Shown: positions 1 to 5,053, numbered from the stretch's first letter. The stretch is 5,053 nucleotides of DNA from Pseudomonas sp. (GCA_003488145.1 DNMQ01000489.1:1-5053); one strand, 5' to 3'. Numbers and translations: made by a program. The notes: generated by a model from the sequence alone, not told the origin.

Positions 1-1197
1 GCCGGCCTGCTGCCGAGCTTCGACCTGCCCGGCTCGGCTAGCCGCCAGTGGGTCGAGAACGACCAGGACGCCGAACCTGTAAGCCCGCTGGCCGACTTTA
101 TCCCTGACGATGATGTGATCCGCGTCGACACCTGGGAGCTGGCCTTGCAGGCCACCTGGGAGCTGGACCTGTTTGGCGCCACCCGCGCGCGGCGTGACAG
201 CGCGGCCCGGCAACTGCGTTCGGCGGAGGCGCAGACGGTAGCGGCGCGGCTCGCCGTTGCCTCGAACACCGCGCAGGGCTATCTGCAAATGCGCGCGCTG
301 CAGGGCCAGCGAGCCCTGCTGGTCGAAGGCATTGAAGTGGCGCGCGAGCTGGAGCGCATCGCCGGACTGCTCTTCCATGCCGGCGAAGTGACCCGACTGG
401 ATGTGGAAGCCACATCCGCCGAGCGCGCGTCGCGGGAAGCCGATCTGGATGAGCTGGATATCCACTTGGCCGAAGCGCAGCTGGCGCTGGACACCCTGCT
501 CGCCGAGCCGCCGGGCAGCACCGCCGCGCGTTTCGCCGCCAACGCGCCGGTGCCACTGGCCGAACAGCGCATCGCCCCCGGCCAGCCCATCGACCTGCTG
601 CGCCGCCGTCCGGACCTGATTGCCGAAGCGGCACGGCTGGACGCCGCCGAGCTGCAATCGCTGGCCGCTCGCCGCGACCTGTTTCCCAAGCTGGCGGTGC
701 AGGCCGCAGTGGGCCGCTCCGGCTTCGCGCTGGGCGATGCAGTGTCCAGCGCGTCGAACTTCGCCCGAGTCGGTGCCACATTCGGCCTGCCGCTGCTGGA
801 CTATCCACGCCGCGGTGCAGCCATCGACCTTGCCGATGCCGAGGGCGAGACAGCCTATGTCGCATTCGAACAGGCGTTGGCCCGTGCGCTGGAGGAAGTC
901 GAGCGTGGCCTGACGAGGATGGCTGGTCAGCAACGCCGACACGCATCCCTCAGCCGCACCCGCGAGCACCGCGAACGTGCGCATCGACTGGCGCAGCGCA
1001 GCTATGAGTTGGGTGAGGCCAACCTGAGTGAAGTGCTGGACGCCCAGCGTGGTGCACTACAGGCCAAGCGACAAGCGCTCGAGGGCAGGACGGAGCTAGC
1101 GACGGCCCAGGTGGCGTTGTATGTGGCGTTGGGAGGTGGGTGGCAGGCTGAGTCCGCAGATGCCGCGGCTAGGCCTGCAGAGAAATCGGCACAGTGA
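1..1197 (+). CDS. NodT/OprM-family outer-membrane efflux channel, 5'-truncated by the window
   Basis: Outer-membrane channel of a tripartite efflux system (TolC/OprM fold): the trimeric duct that takes substrate from an inner-membrane pump and periplasmic adaptor across the outer membrane. The frame is open from base 1 to a TGA at 1195-1197, giving 398 visible residues. Numbering from the window edge, ATWELDLFG (51-59) is the signature of the first OEP repeat. LLRRRPDLIAEAARL (199-213) opens the second repeat, followed by LFPKL (227-231), and VALYVALGGGW (371-381) is the typical NodT-type end. Long Ala/Glu/Arg/Gln-rich helices (about 60-165 and 280-370) fit the periplasmic coiled-coil barrel. 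Family members are usually about 450-490 residues, so the signal peptide, any lipobox and roughly the first 60-90 residues lie upstream. The GTG at 115 is internal and is not the start, because homologous sequence continues before it. Pump and adaptor genes are expected to the left but are not visible. The substrate cannot be told. Family call is secure. Confidence 0.93.
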   Translation, partial: AGLLPSFDLPGSASRQWVENDQDAEPVSPLADFIPDDDVIRVDTWELALQATWELDLFGATRARRDSAARQLRSAEAQTVAARLAVASNTAQGYLQMRALQGQRALLVEGIEVARELERIAGLLFHAGEVTRLDVEATSAERASREADLDELDIHLAEAQLALDTLLAEPPGSTAARFAANAPVPLAEQRIAPGQPIDLLRRRPDLIAEAARLDAAELQSLAARRDLFPKLAVQAAVGRSGFALGDAVSSASNFARVGATFGLPLLDYPRRGAAIDLADAEGETAYVAFEQALARALEEVERGLTRMAGQQRRHASLSRTREHRERAHRLAQRSYELGEANLSEVLDAQRGALQAKRQALEGRTELATAQVALYVALGGGWQAESADAAARPAEKSAQ

Positions 1198-1210
1198 AGC
1201 CGTTGAAAAG

Positions 1211-1223
1211 CCAAAGCCTTTGG
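1211..1223. repeat. Short palindrome after the efflux-channel stop
   Basis: CCAAAG-C-CTTTGG is a perfect 6-bp inverted repeat around one central base, realistically a 5-bp stem with a 3-nt loop, starting 14 bp after the channel stop. On the minus strand it is followed by a short CTTTTC run, so it might be a weak terminator for leftward transcription. On the plus strand no T tract follows. It is short enough to be chance. Confidence 0.3.
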
Positions 1224-1252
1224 TCGCTCTAGCCAAACCGATTGCCAAGTCA

Positions 1253-1294
1253 CTTGATAGCCTGGTTCGCCTCCTGGGAAACCAGGCGATCAAG
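1253..1294. repeat. Long imperfect inverted repeat (stem-loop), possible terminator or transcript-end structure
   Basis: The left arm is CTTGAT (1253-1258), one unpaired A, then GCCTGGTT (1260-1267). The right arm is AACCAGGC (1280-1287), one unpaired G, then ATCAAG (1289-1294). This gives 14 paired positions with a single A/G mismatch and a 12-nt loop. Inside it, CCTGG (1273-1277) can instead pair with CCAGG (1282-1286) around a GAAA tetraloop, so two folds compete for the same right arm. The repeat lies between convergent genes, where a bidirectional terminator or 3'-end stabiliser would be expected. No T-rich tract follows on either strand, so a standard Rho-independent terminator is not supported. 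It could instead be a dispersed repeat. Confidence 0.6.
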
Positions 1295-1315
1295 CGGCTC
1301 AACGAAGCAGAGCCA

Positions 1316-1343
1316 GCAGTCTCCAGCTCTTGCTAGAGACTGC
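1316..1343. repeat. Strong stem-loop just after the RIO kinase stop codon
   Basis: GCAGTCTC (1316-1323) pairs perfectly with GAGACTGC (1336-1343). Inside, AGC (1325-1327) pairs with GCT (1332-1334), leaving one C/A mismatch and a TCTT loop, for an 11-bp stem in all. It begins 3 bp beyond the kinase stop codon, where a 3'-end hairpin would sit on the leftward transcript. Neither side carries a T tract, so it may block 3' exonucleases or assist Rho-dependent ending rather than act as an intrinsic terminator. Function is inferred from position only. Confidence 0.55.
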
Positions 1344-1346
1344 CAA

Positions 1347-2237
1347 TTACCCTCTCATCCATGGCGGCTCCGGCGGCTCATCCTTCGGCGCATCGTCGGC
1401 CCCGCGCAAGGCCTCGCGGCGCTCCTGCTCGGCCAGCGTAGCCTTGATCTCGCGCATTACCGCATCGATATCTGCGGCATCTTCCGGCTCGGCAAACTCG
1501 CCGGTCAGCTCGGTCTCGGTAGTCAGCTTGCCCTGCTCGTACAGCGCCCACATCTCCTTGGCGTACCGCGTGAACTTGAGCTCCGGGGCGAACTGGCCGA
1601 AATAGGCCGACATGTTACCGACATCGCGTTCGAGCATTTCGAACGCATGGTTGTTGCCGGCCGCATCCACCGCCTGCGGCAGGTCGATGATCACCGGGCC
1701 GTGCTCGTCGAGCAGCACGTTGAATTCGGACAAGTCACCGTGCACCAGCCCCGCGCAGAGCATCTTGACCACTTCGTGAATCATGAACGCATGGAACTCG
1801 CGGGCATCGTCCGGATGTAGGTCGACGTCGTTCAGTCGCGGTGCGGCATCGCCATCCTCGCCGGCGATCATCTCCATCAGCAGCACGCCGTCGAGGAAAT
1901 CGTAGGGCTTGGGCACTCGCACGCCGGCATCGGCCAGGCGGAACAGGGCCGCAACCTCGGCGTTCTGCCAGTTGTCTTCCTTCTCCTTACGCCCGTGCTT
2001 GGAGCCTTTGGCCATGGCGCGCGCATCGCGGCTGCTGCGCACCTTGCGGCCTTCCTGGTATTTCACGGCCTGACGGAAGCTGCGCTTGTTGGCTTCCTTG
2101 TAGACCTTGGCGCAGCGCAGCTCATCGCCACAGCGCACCACGTATACAGCTGCTTCCTTGCCGCTCATCAGCGGCCGCAGCACCTCGTCGATCAGGCCAT
2201 CCTCGATCAGCGGTTCGAGTCGTTTAGGCGTTTTCAT
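1347..2237 (-). CDS. RIO1-type atypical serine protein kinase
   Basis: Cytoplasmic 296-residue atypical protein kinase of the RIO family, resembling RIO1 more than RIO2. The nucleotide-binding segment is MSGKEAAVYVV (24-34). The ATP-contacting lysine is K44 in CAKVYK, followed by a Lys/Arg-rich flexible segment (about 59-88) that leads into QNAEVAALFRL. The hinge region is LLMEMIAG (119-126). The catalytic loop LVHGDLSEFNVLL (164-176) supplies D168 and N173. The metal-binding loop IIDLPQAVD (183-191) supplies D185. All key residues are present, so it should be active. The last 30 residues are charged and proline-rich (EPPEPPW). Eukaryotic and archaeal RIO1 act in small-ribosomal-subunit maturation; the bacterial substrate is not established to my knowledge. 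The ATG start is chosen because the N-terminus MKTPKRLEPLIEDGL looks like family members I recall, and an in-frame TGA lies nine codons upstream. The nearest Shine-Dalgarno-like AAGGA is 14 nt away, which is long. It is divergent from ada and convergent with the efflux gene, so probably monocistronic. Confidence 0.92.
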   Translation of the reverse strand: MKTPKRLEPLIEDGLIDEVLRPLMSGKEAAVYVVRCGDELRCAKVYKEANKRSFRQAVKYQEGRKVRSSRDARAMAKGSKHGRKEKEDNWQNAEVAALFRLADAGVRVPKPYDFLDGVLLMEMIAGEDGDAAPRLNDVDLHPDDAREFHAFMIHEVVKMLCAGLVHGDLSEFNVLLDEHGPVIIDLPQAVDAAGNNHAFEMLERDVGNMSAYFGQFAPELKFTRYAKEMWALYEQGKLTTETELTGEFAEPEDAADIDAVMREIKATLAEQERREALRGADDAPKDEPPEPPWMRG

Positions 2238-2265
2238 CAGCGGCTTGCAGGTCCTTCTCGGTCAT
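2224..2265 (-). other. Possible 13-codon upstream ORF overlapping the RIO kinase start
   Basis: On the minus strand an ATG at 2265-2263 opens the frame MTEKDLQAADENA, ending in TAA at 2226-2224. It is in a different frame from the kinase and overlaps its first 14 bases, so the kinase ATG sits inside it (GCTGATGAA). This arrangement could couple translation, which might explain why the kinase has a poorly spaced Shine-Dalgarno. The mini-ORF itself has no convincing Shine-Dalgarno, so it may be chance. Confidence 0.2.
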
Positions 2266-2338
2266 GGCGATGCTGCAGGTTACGGCAATCGCCGACCGGC
2301 TTCCATGCTCCCCATCGACTTTGAAAGCACGCATCGGG

Positions 2339-2368
2339 TTGGCGCAGACACGACGCAGGGCTGACAAT
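2339..2368 (+). promoter_or_regulatory. Candidate sigma-70 promoter for ada
   Basis: TTGGCG (2339-2344, 4 of 6 to TTGACA) and GACAAT (2363-2368, 4 of 6 to TATAAT) are separated by 18 bp. Transcription would begin around 2375, giving a leader of about 20 nt before the ATG at 2395. Six bases upstream of the -35 lies AAAGCACGCA (2324-2333), which resembles the E. coli Ada-box core AAAGCGCA but with two extra bases. Element matches are modest; the promoter call rests mainly on position. Confidence 0.35.
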
Positions 2369-2382
2369 CCCATCATCAACCA

Positions 2383-2387
2383 GGGAG
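2383..2387 (+). promoter_or_regulatory. Ribosome binding site of ada
   Basis: GGGAG lies 7 nt before the ATG at 2395. It fixes this start over the upstream ATG at 2264, which is in another frame. Confidence 0.7.
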
Positions 2388-2394
2388 TCGCGCC

Positions 2395-3435
2395 ATGTTC
2401 GACCAGGACCGCTGCTGGCAAGCCGTTTGCGAACGCGATGCAGCCTTCGACGACCGCTTCGTTTTCGCCGTGCGTTCGACCGGCATTTTCTGCCGTCCCA
2501 GCTGCCCGGCACGCCGGCCAGCACGTGAGCGGGTTATGTTCTACGCCGGTGCTGCCGAGGCCGAAGCAGCCGGATTTCGCCCGTGCCGGCGCTGCTTGCC
2601 CACCGGACCAAGCCCGAGCGAGCAGCTCGATGCACTGGTGGTCGCCGCCTGCCGCCTGCTTGATGAAGCCGAGGCGCCACTGCCACTGCAGCAGCTGGCT
2701 GCGCGTATTGGGCTGTCGCCGGCCTACCTGTCGCGGGCGTTCAAGGCGCGCACCGGCATGACCCCTCGAGGCTGGTCAGCGGCCCGCCGCCGCGAACGCC
2801 TGGAAACGCAGCTAGCCGATGCGGATTCGGTACTCGACGCCGCCCTCGCCGCCGGCTACTCCGGCACGCGGGCACCCTATGCGGACGCGCAGGCGCTGAC
2901 GCCGGCCCAGCGCCGACGCAAAGGTGCGGGCGAAACCCTGCGCTATGCTCTGGCGCCCTGCCCGCTCGGCCTGTTGCTGGTCGCCAGCAGCGACAAAGGT
3001 ATCTGCGCCCTGCTGTTCGGCGACGATCCAACAGCGCTGGAAGACGAGCTGCGCTCACGCTTTGCCGCGGCACGGTTGCAGCGCGACCAGGAAGGCCTGG
3101 GTGAGTGGCTGCAGGCAATCGTCAGCCAACTGGAAGAACCGCAGCGTGCCGCCCAGCTGCCGCTCGATCTGCGCGGCACGGCCTTTCAGCAGCGCGTCTG
3201 GCAGGCGTTGCAGCAGATTCCCGCCGGCGAGACGCGTCGCTACGGTGAGCTGGCGGCAACCCTCGGTAGCCACGCCCGTGCGGTCGCCCGCGCCTGCGCC
3301 AGCAACCCCGTCGGCCTGCTGGTGCCCTGCCATCGCGTGGTCGGCAGTCATCAGGCGCTGACCGGCTATCGCTGGGGGCTGGAACGCAAGGCGGCGTTGC
3401 TCGAGCGCGAAGCACAAGGAGACTCGGGAGCCTGA
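2395..3435 (+). CDS. ada: Ada: methylated-DNA-protein cysteine methyltransferase and transcriptional activator
   Basis: Bifunctional DNA-alkylation repair protein and regulator of the adaptive response, 346 residues (E. coli Ada has 354). The N-terminal zinc module has four cysteines, C33 and C37 in FCRPSC and C64 and C67 in RPCRRC. By analogy with E. coli C38, C33 should take the methyl group from methylphosphotriesters, which switches the protein to an activator. An AraC-type DNA-binding region follows (about 76-175, with LAARIGLSPAYLSRAFKARTGMTP at 101-124). The C-terminal O6-alkylguanine transferase domain (about 183-340) carries RGTAFQQRVWQAL (260-272), the acceptor C312 in PCHRV (311-315) and GYRWG (324-328). 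Both acceptor cysteines are present. The second helix-turn-helix (AAGYSGTRAPYADAQALTP, 152-170) is about two residues shorter than in E. coli by eye and lacks the usual LGMTP spacing. The start is ATG with GGGAG 7 nt upstream. It is the first gene of a possible ada-orf80-tatD operon; autoregulation is expected from the family. Confidence 0.95.
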   Translation: MFDQDRCWQAVCERDAAFDDRFVFAVRSTGIFCRPSCPARRPARERVMFYAGAAEAEAAGFRPCRRCLPTGPSPSEQLDALVVAACRLLDEAEAPLPLQQLAARIGLSPAYLSRAFKARTGMTPRGWSAARRRERLETQLADADSVLDAALAAGYSGTRAPYADAQALTPAQRRRKGAGETLRYALAPCPLGLLLVASSDKGICALLFGDDPTALEDELRSRFAAARLQRDQEGLGEWLQAIVSQLEEPQRAAQLPLDLRGTAFQQRVWQALQQIPAGETRRYGELAATLGSHARAVARACASNPVGLLVPCHRVVGSHQALTGYRWGLERKAALLEREAQGDSGA

Positions 3436-3445
3436 GCGGATTTCG

Positions 3446-3475
3446 GCGGTCGGATACTTCAGTGCCGCCAACCGC
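3446..3475 (+). repeat. Weak intercistronic stem-loop between ada and orf80
   Basis: GCGGT-CGG (3446-3453) can pair with CCG (3465-3467) and ACCGC (3471-3475), with a 3-nt bulge on the right and an 11-nt loop. An alternative pairs GGCGG (3445-3449) with CCGCC (3465-3469). The right arm ends directly against the Shine-Dalgarno of orf80, so folding could affect its translation or set its level relative to ada. No T tract follows, so it is not a standard terminator. In GC-rich DNA this may be chance. Confidence 0.25.
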
Positions 3476-3481
3476 AGGAAG
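3476..3481 (+). promoter_or_regulatory. Ribosome binding site of orf80
   Basis: AGGAAG ends 6 nt before the ATG at 3488. This supports translation of the short gene. Confidence 0.65.
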
Positions 3482-3487
3482 CCCGCC

Positions 3488-3730
3488 ATGACCGATCTGA
3501 AGCGTTACCGCATCCACTACCGCATCAACGGCGAGCCCGCCTCGCTGCTGATCAGCTCGTTCGAAGTACCCGGTCTGGAGCAGGCCGAACTGGAAATACT
3601 GCTGCATTACGTCCGCGAGCCGCGTGCGGCGGTCGACGCCCCCTGGGAAAACCCGATACGCCCCAGCGAAGCCAGCCGGCTTGAAGAGCTGGGCGTCAGC
3701 GACATTCAGATCGAAGAGGAAAGCCACTGA
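3488..3730 (+). CDS. Conserved-looking 80-residue protein of unknown function
   Basis: I do not recognise a named family. The 80-residue product is acidic in its C-terminal half and has no signal peptide, membrane segment or cysteine, so it is probably cytoplasmic. The N-terminus alternates polar and hydrophobic residues (KRYRIHYRINGEPASLLISS, 5-24), suggesting a beta-hairpin turning at N14-G15. A predicted amphipathic helix follows (about 29-43, LEQAELEILLHYVRE), then a Pro/Trp linker (DAPWENP, 50-56) and a C-terminal stretch LEELGVSDIQIEEE (65-78) that could form a last helix and strand. It has a good Shine-Dalgarno, uses high-GC codons like its neighbours, and lies between ada and tatD in the same direction, 52 bp after one and 51 bp before the other, so it is very likely a real gene. 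The context hints at DNA damage or co-transcription, but no function can be assigned. Confidence 0.8.
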   Translation: MTDLKRYRIHYRINGEPASLLISSFEVPGLEQAELEILLHYVREPRAAVDAPWENPIRPSEASRLEELGVSDIQIEEESH

Positions 3731-3771
3731 AGGCCATGTAGCATTACGCGCCCGCCCACCGCCGACCGTAC

Positions 3772-3775
3772 GGAG
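3772..3775 (+). promoter_or_regulatory. Ribosome binding site that fixes the GTG start of tatD
   Basis: GGAG lies 6 nt upstream of the GTG at 3782. It overlaps the perfect 8-bp palindrome CCGTACGG (3766-3773). The GTG is preferred because it is followed at once by the family's N-terminal strand QLIDTHTHLD. Confidence 0.7.
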
Positions 3776-3781
3776 CCTGTC

Positions 3782-4567
3782 GTGCAGCTTATCGACACCC
3801 ATACCCACCTCGATTTCGAGATGTTCGATGATGACAGGACCCAGGTCATCGCCCGCAGCGCGGCCGCTGGCGTCGAGCGCATCGTGGTACTCGGCGTGCA
3901 CGAAGCGAATCTGGAGCGGGTCTGGCAACTAGCCTGCGAGCAGCCAGCGGTTCATGCCGCGCTGGGCCTTCACCCGGTGTTCATCGCCGAGCACCGGGAC
4001 GAGCACCTGGGCAAGCTGCGCGACTGGCTGGAGCAGCTACGCGGTGAGCCTAAACTCTGCGCCATCGGCGAGATCGGCCTGGATTATTACGTCGAGGACC
4101 CGGACATCGAGCGCCAGCACGAACTGCTCGAAGCGCAGCTGGCGCTGGCTGCGGAGTTCGAGCTGCCGGTGCTGCTGCACGTACGCCGCGCCCACGCACC
4201 GATGATCGCCATGCTCAAACGCTACAAGCTGCAGCGCGCCGGCATCGTGCACGCATTCAGTGGCAGCTGGGAGGAAGCTCAGGAATACCTGCGCCTCGGC
4301 TTCAGGCTCGGTCTCGGGGGTGCCGGTACCTGGCCACAGGCGCTGCGCATGCAGCGGGTGCTCAAGCAACTGCCGCTGGAGGCCATCGTGCTGGAAACCG
4401 ACTCGCCGGATATCCCACCAGCCGGCCACGCCGGCGAGCGCAACAGCCCGGAACTGCTGCCGGATATCTGCCGGATGCTGGCCGATCTGAAGGGTGTCAG
4501 CGCCGAAGAGCTGGCCGCAGCCAGCTATCGCAACAGCTGTGAACTGTTCGGCTGGCCGCAGCCCTGA
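3782..4567 (+). CDS. TatD-family metal-dependent hydrolase/DNase, YjjV-like
   Basis: Cytoplasmic TIM-barrel metallohydrolase of the TatD family, 261 residues, closest by memory to E. coli YjjV (about 259). TatD-family members are divalent-metal-dependent nucleases acting on DNA; the physiological substrate of the YjjV branch is less clear. Expected metal ligands are all visible: H7 and H9 in DTHTHLD, E97 in AIGEIGLDYY (94-103), H133 in VLLHVRR (130-136), H157 in VHAFSG (156-161) and D207 in LETDSPDIPP (204-213). Other family marks are AALGLHP (59-65) and GFRLGLGGAGTWP (173-185). The catalytic site looks intact. Translation starts at GTG, with GGAG 6 nt upstream and the conserved strand immediately after it. 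It follows orf80 by 51 bp with no clear promoter or terminator between, so it may be read from the ada promoter. Its 3' end faces the chemoreceptor gene across 12 bp. What distinguishes it from TatD itself is inferred from the YjjV-like sequence, not from a search. Confidence 0.93.
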   Translation: MQLIDTHTHLDFEMFDDDRTQVIARSAAAGVERIVVLGVHEANLERVWQLACEQPAVHAALGLHPVFIAEHRDEHLGKLRDWLEQLRGEPKLCAIGEIGLDYYVEDPDIERQHELLEAQLALAAEFELPVLLHVRRAHAPMIAMLKRYKLQRAGIVHAFSGSWEEAQEYLRLGFRLGLGGAGTWPQALRMQRVLKQLPLEAIVLETDSPDIPPAGHAGERNSPELLPDICRMLADLKGVSAEELAAASYRNSCELFGWPQP

Positions 4568-4579
4568 TCATCGCCGCGG

Positions 4580-5053
4580 TCAGACCCGGAACGCGCCGAT
4601 CAGCTGCTGCAGGCGTCCCACCAGCTGGGACAGTTCGCGACTCGCCTGCTCGGTGTGCCCGGCGCCCTCGGCGGTGCGCTGGCCGGCCTCGTTGATCGCG
4701 ACGATATTGCGATCGATATCGTGCGCCACGGCTGTCTGCTGCTCAGCCGCAGCGGCGATCTGCTGGTTCTGATCGACGATCAGCCCCACCGCGCCGAGGA
4801 TGTTTTCCAGCGCCTGCTCGACCCGCCCCGACTGGCCAACGGTGTCTTCGGCCAGCGTATGGCTGGCATGCATGGTTTTCACCGCTGCGCCGACACCATT
4901 GTGCAGACGAGCGATCATCTGCTCGATTTCCGCGGTGGACTTCTGCGTCCGCTGCGCCAGCCCGCGCACCTCGTCTGCGACCACCGCGAAGCCACGGCCC
5001 TGCTCGCCCGCACGCGCGGCCTCGATGGCCGCATTGAGGGCCAGCAGGTTGGT
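4580..5053 (-). CDS. Methyl-accepting chemotaxis protein, C-terminal signalling domain only (5' end beyond the window)
   Basis: Last 157 residues of a chemoreceptor, the cytoplasmic four-helix-bundle part that binds CheA and CheW. The frame is open to the right edge and ends in TGA at 4582-4580. Counting from the edge, the visible part starts in the highly conserved tip, [20 protein letters not shown] (1-20) then [16 protein letters not shown] (21-36), which is the hairpin turn contacting CheW/CheA. The returning helix follows, with [20 protein letters not shown] in the C-terminal methylation-helix region. The protein ends [10 protein letters not shown] with no C-terminal CheR/CheB tethering pentapeptide. 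The ligand-binding domain, transmembrane helices and HAMP lie outside, so the stimulus is unknown. The internal GTG at 4984 is not a start, because tip sequence continues before it. It converges on tatD with 12 bp between stops. Confidence 0.95.
   Translation of the reverse strand, partial: TNLLALNAAIEAARAGEQGRGFAVVADEVRGLAQRTQKSTAEIEQMIARLHNGVGAAVKTMHASHTLAEDTVGQSGRVEQALENILGAVGLIVDQNQQIAAAAEQQTAVAHDIDRNIVAINEAGQRTAEGAGHTEQASRELSQLVGRLQQLIGAFRV

Noticed and set aside
115..117. GTG at 115 as the start of the efflux channel
   Set aside because: The frame is open back to base 1, and the family needs tens more residues plus an export signal upstream. The gene is cut by the window, not started here.
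98..946. 282-codon open frame on the minus strand opposite the efflux gene
   Set aside because: The translation is Arg/Pro/Ala-rich with no recognisable motif, the typical shadow of high-GC coding DNA. The plus strand has a clear NodT-family protein over the same span.
1260..1290. tRNA-like T-arm (GGTTCGCCTCC)
   Set aside because: The flanking bases do not form the 5-bp T stem around the loop and no acceptor, D or anticodon arms are present. The pairing seen is the larger inverted repeat instead.
1198..1346. Possible integron attC site, suggested by GCTCAAC at 1297-1303 and GTTGAAA near 1203
   Set aside because: The two 7-mers do not form a proper paired attC arm set, and no integrase or cassette array is visible. 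The matches are short and probably chance.
1363..1379. Tandem GGCGGCTC repeat (1363-1370 and 1372-1379)
   Set aside because: It is explained by the EPPEPP coding repeat at the C-terminus of the RIO kinase.
2264..2761. Plus-strand open frame beginning in the divergent gap and running into ada
   Set aside because: It overlaps ada in another frame and becomes low-complexity beyond 2395, while ada has intact zinc-site and AraC-type motifs and a good Shine-Dalgarno.
3739..3744. TAGCAT as a -10 element for a separate tatD promoter
   Set aside because: It matches only 4 of 6 positions and no acceptable -35 lies 16-19 bp upstream.
3122..3928. 268-codon minus-strand open frame spanning the ends of ada, orf80 and the start of tatD
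   Set aside because: It lies antisense to three well-supported genes, shows no domain, and its composition is that of a shadow frame.
4982..4984. GTG at 4984-4982 as the start of a 134-residue protein
   Set aside because: The conserved chemoreceptor tip continues without a stop to the right edge, so this codon is an internal valine.

Overview
The window is GC-rich, gene-dense chromosomal DNA from a gammaproteobacterium, most likely a Pseudomonadaceae member. A Stutzerimonas/Pseudomonas stutzeri-like genome is my best guess from the protein sequences, but this is recollection, not a search. It holds six protein-coding genes, two of them cut by the window edges. I see no rRNA or tRNA gene, insertion sequence, phage gene, CRISPR array or toxin-antitoxin pair.

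Layout. Positions 1-1197 (+) carry the last 398 codons of a NodT/OprM-type outer-membrane efflux channel. A 149-bp gap (1198-1346) follows, with lower GC than the genes and at least two clear inverted repeats. It separates the channel gene from a convergent RIO1-type atypical protein kinase gene (2237-1347, -). A 157-bp divergent gap (2238-2394) has a plausible promoter facing right. Three co-directional genes follow: an Ada-type methyltransferase/regulator (2395-3435), an 80-residue protein of unknown function (3488-3730), and a YjjV-like TatD-family metal-dependent hydrolase/DNase (3782-4567, GTG start). They are 52 and 51 bp apart and each has a good Shine-Dalgarno sequence. They converge, with only 12 bp between, on the 3' end of a methyl-accepting chemotaxis protein gene (5053-4580, -), which runs off the right edge.

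How the genes relate. The ada-orf80-tatD cluster may be an operon: Ada repairs and senses DNA methylation damage, and TatD-family enzymes act on nucleic acid. A shared repair role is inference from adjacency only. The efflux channel, kinase and chemoreceptor look like separate units. The channel probably belongs to a tripartite efflux operon whose pump and adaptor genes lie left of the window.

The window is mostly ordinary. The items most worth a second look are the inverted-repeat gap at 1198-1346, the bacterial RIO kinase with its overlapping 13-codon upstream frame, and the unassigned 80-residue protein. I see no convincing new multi-gene system.
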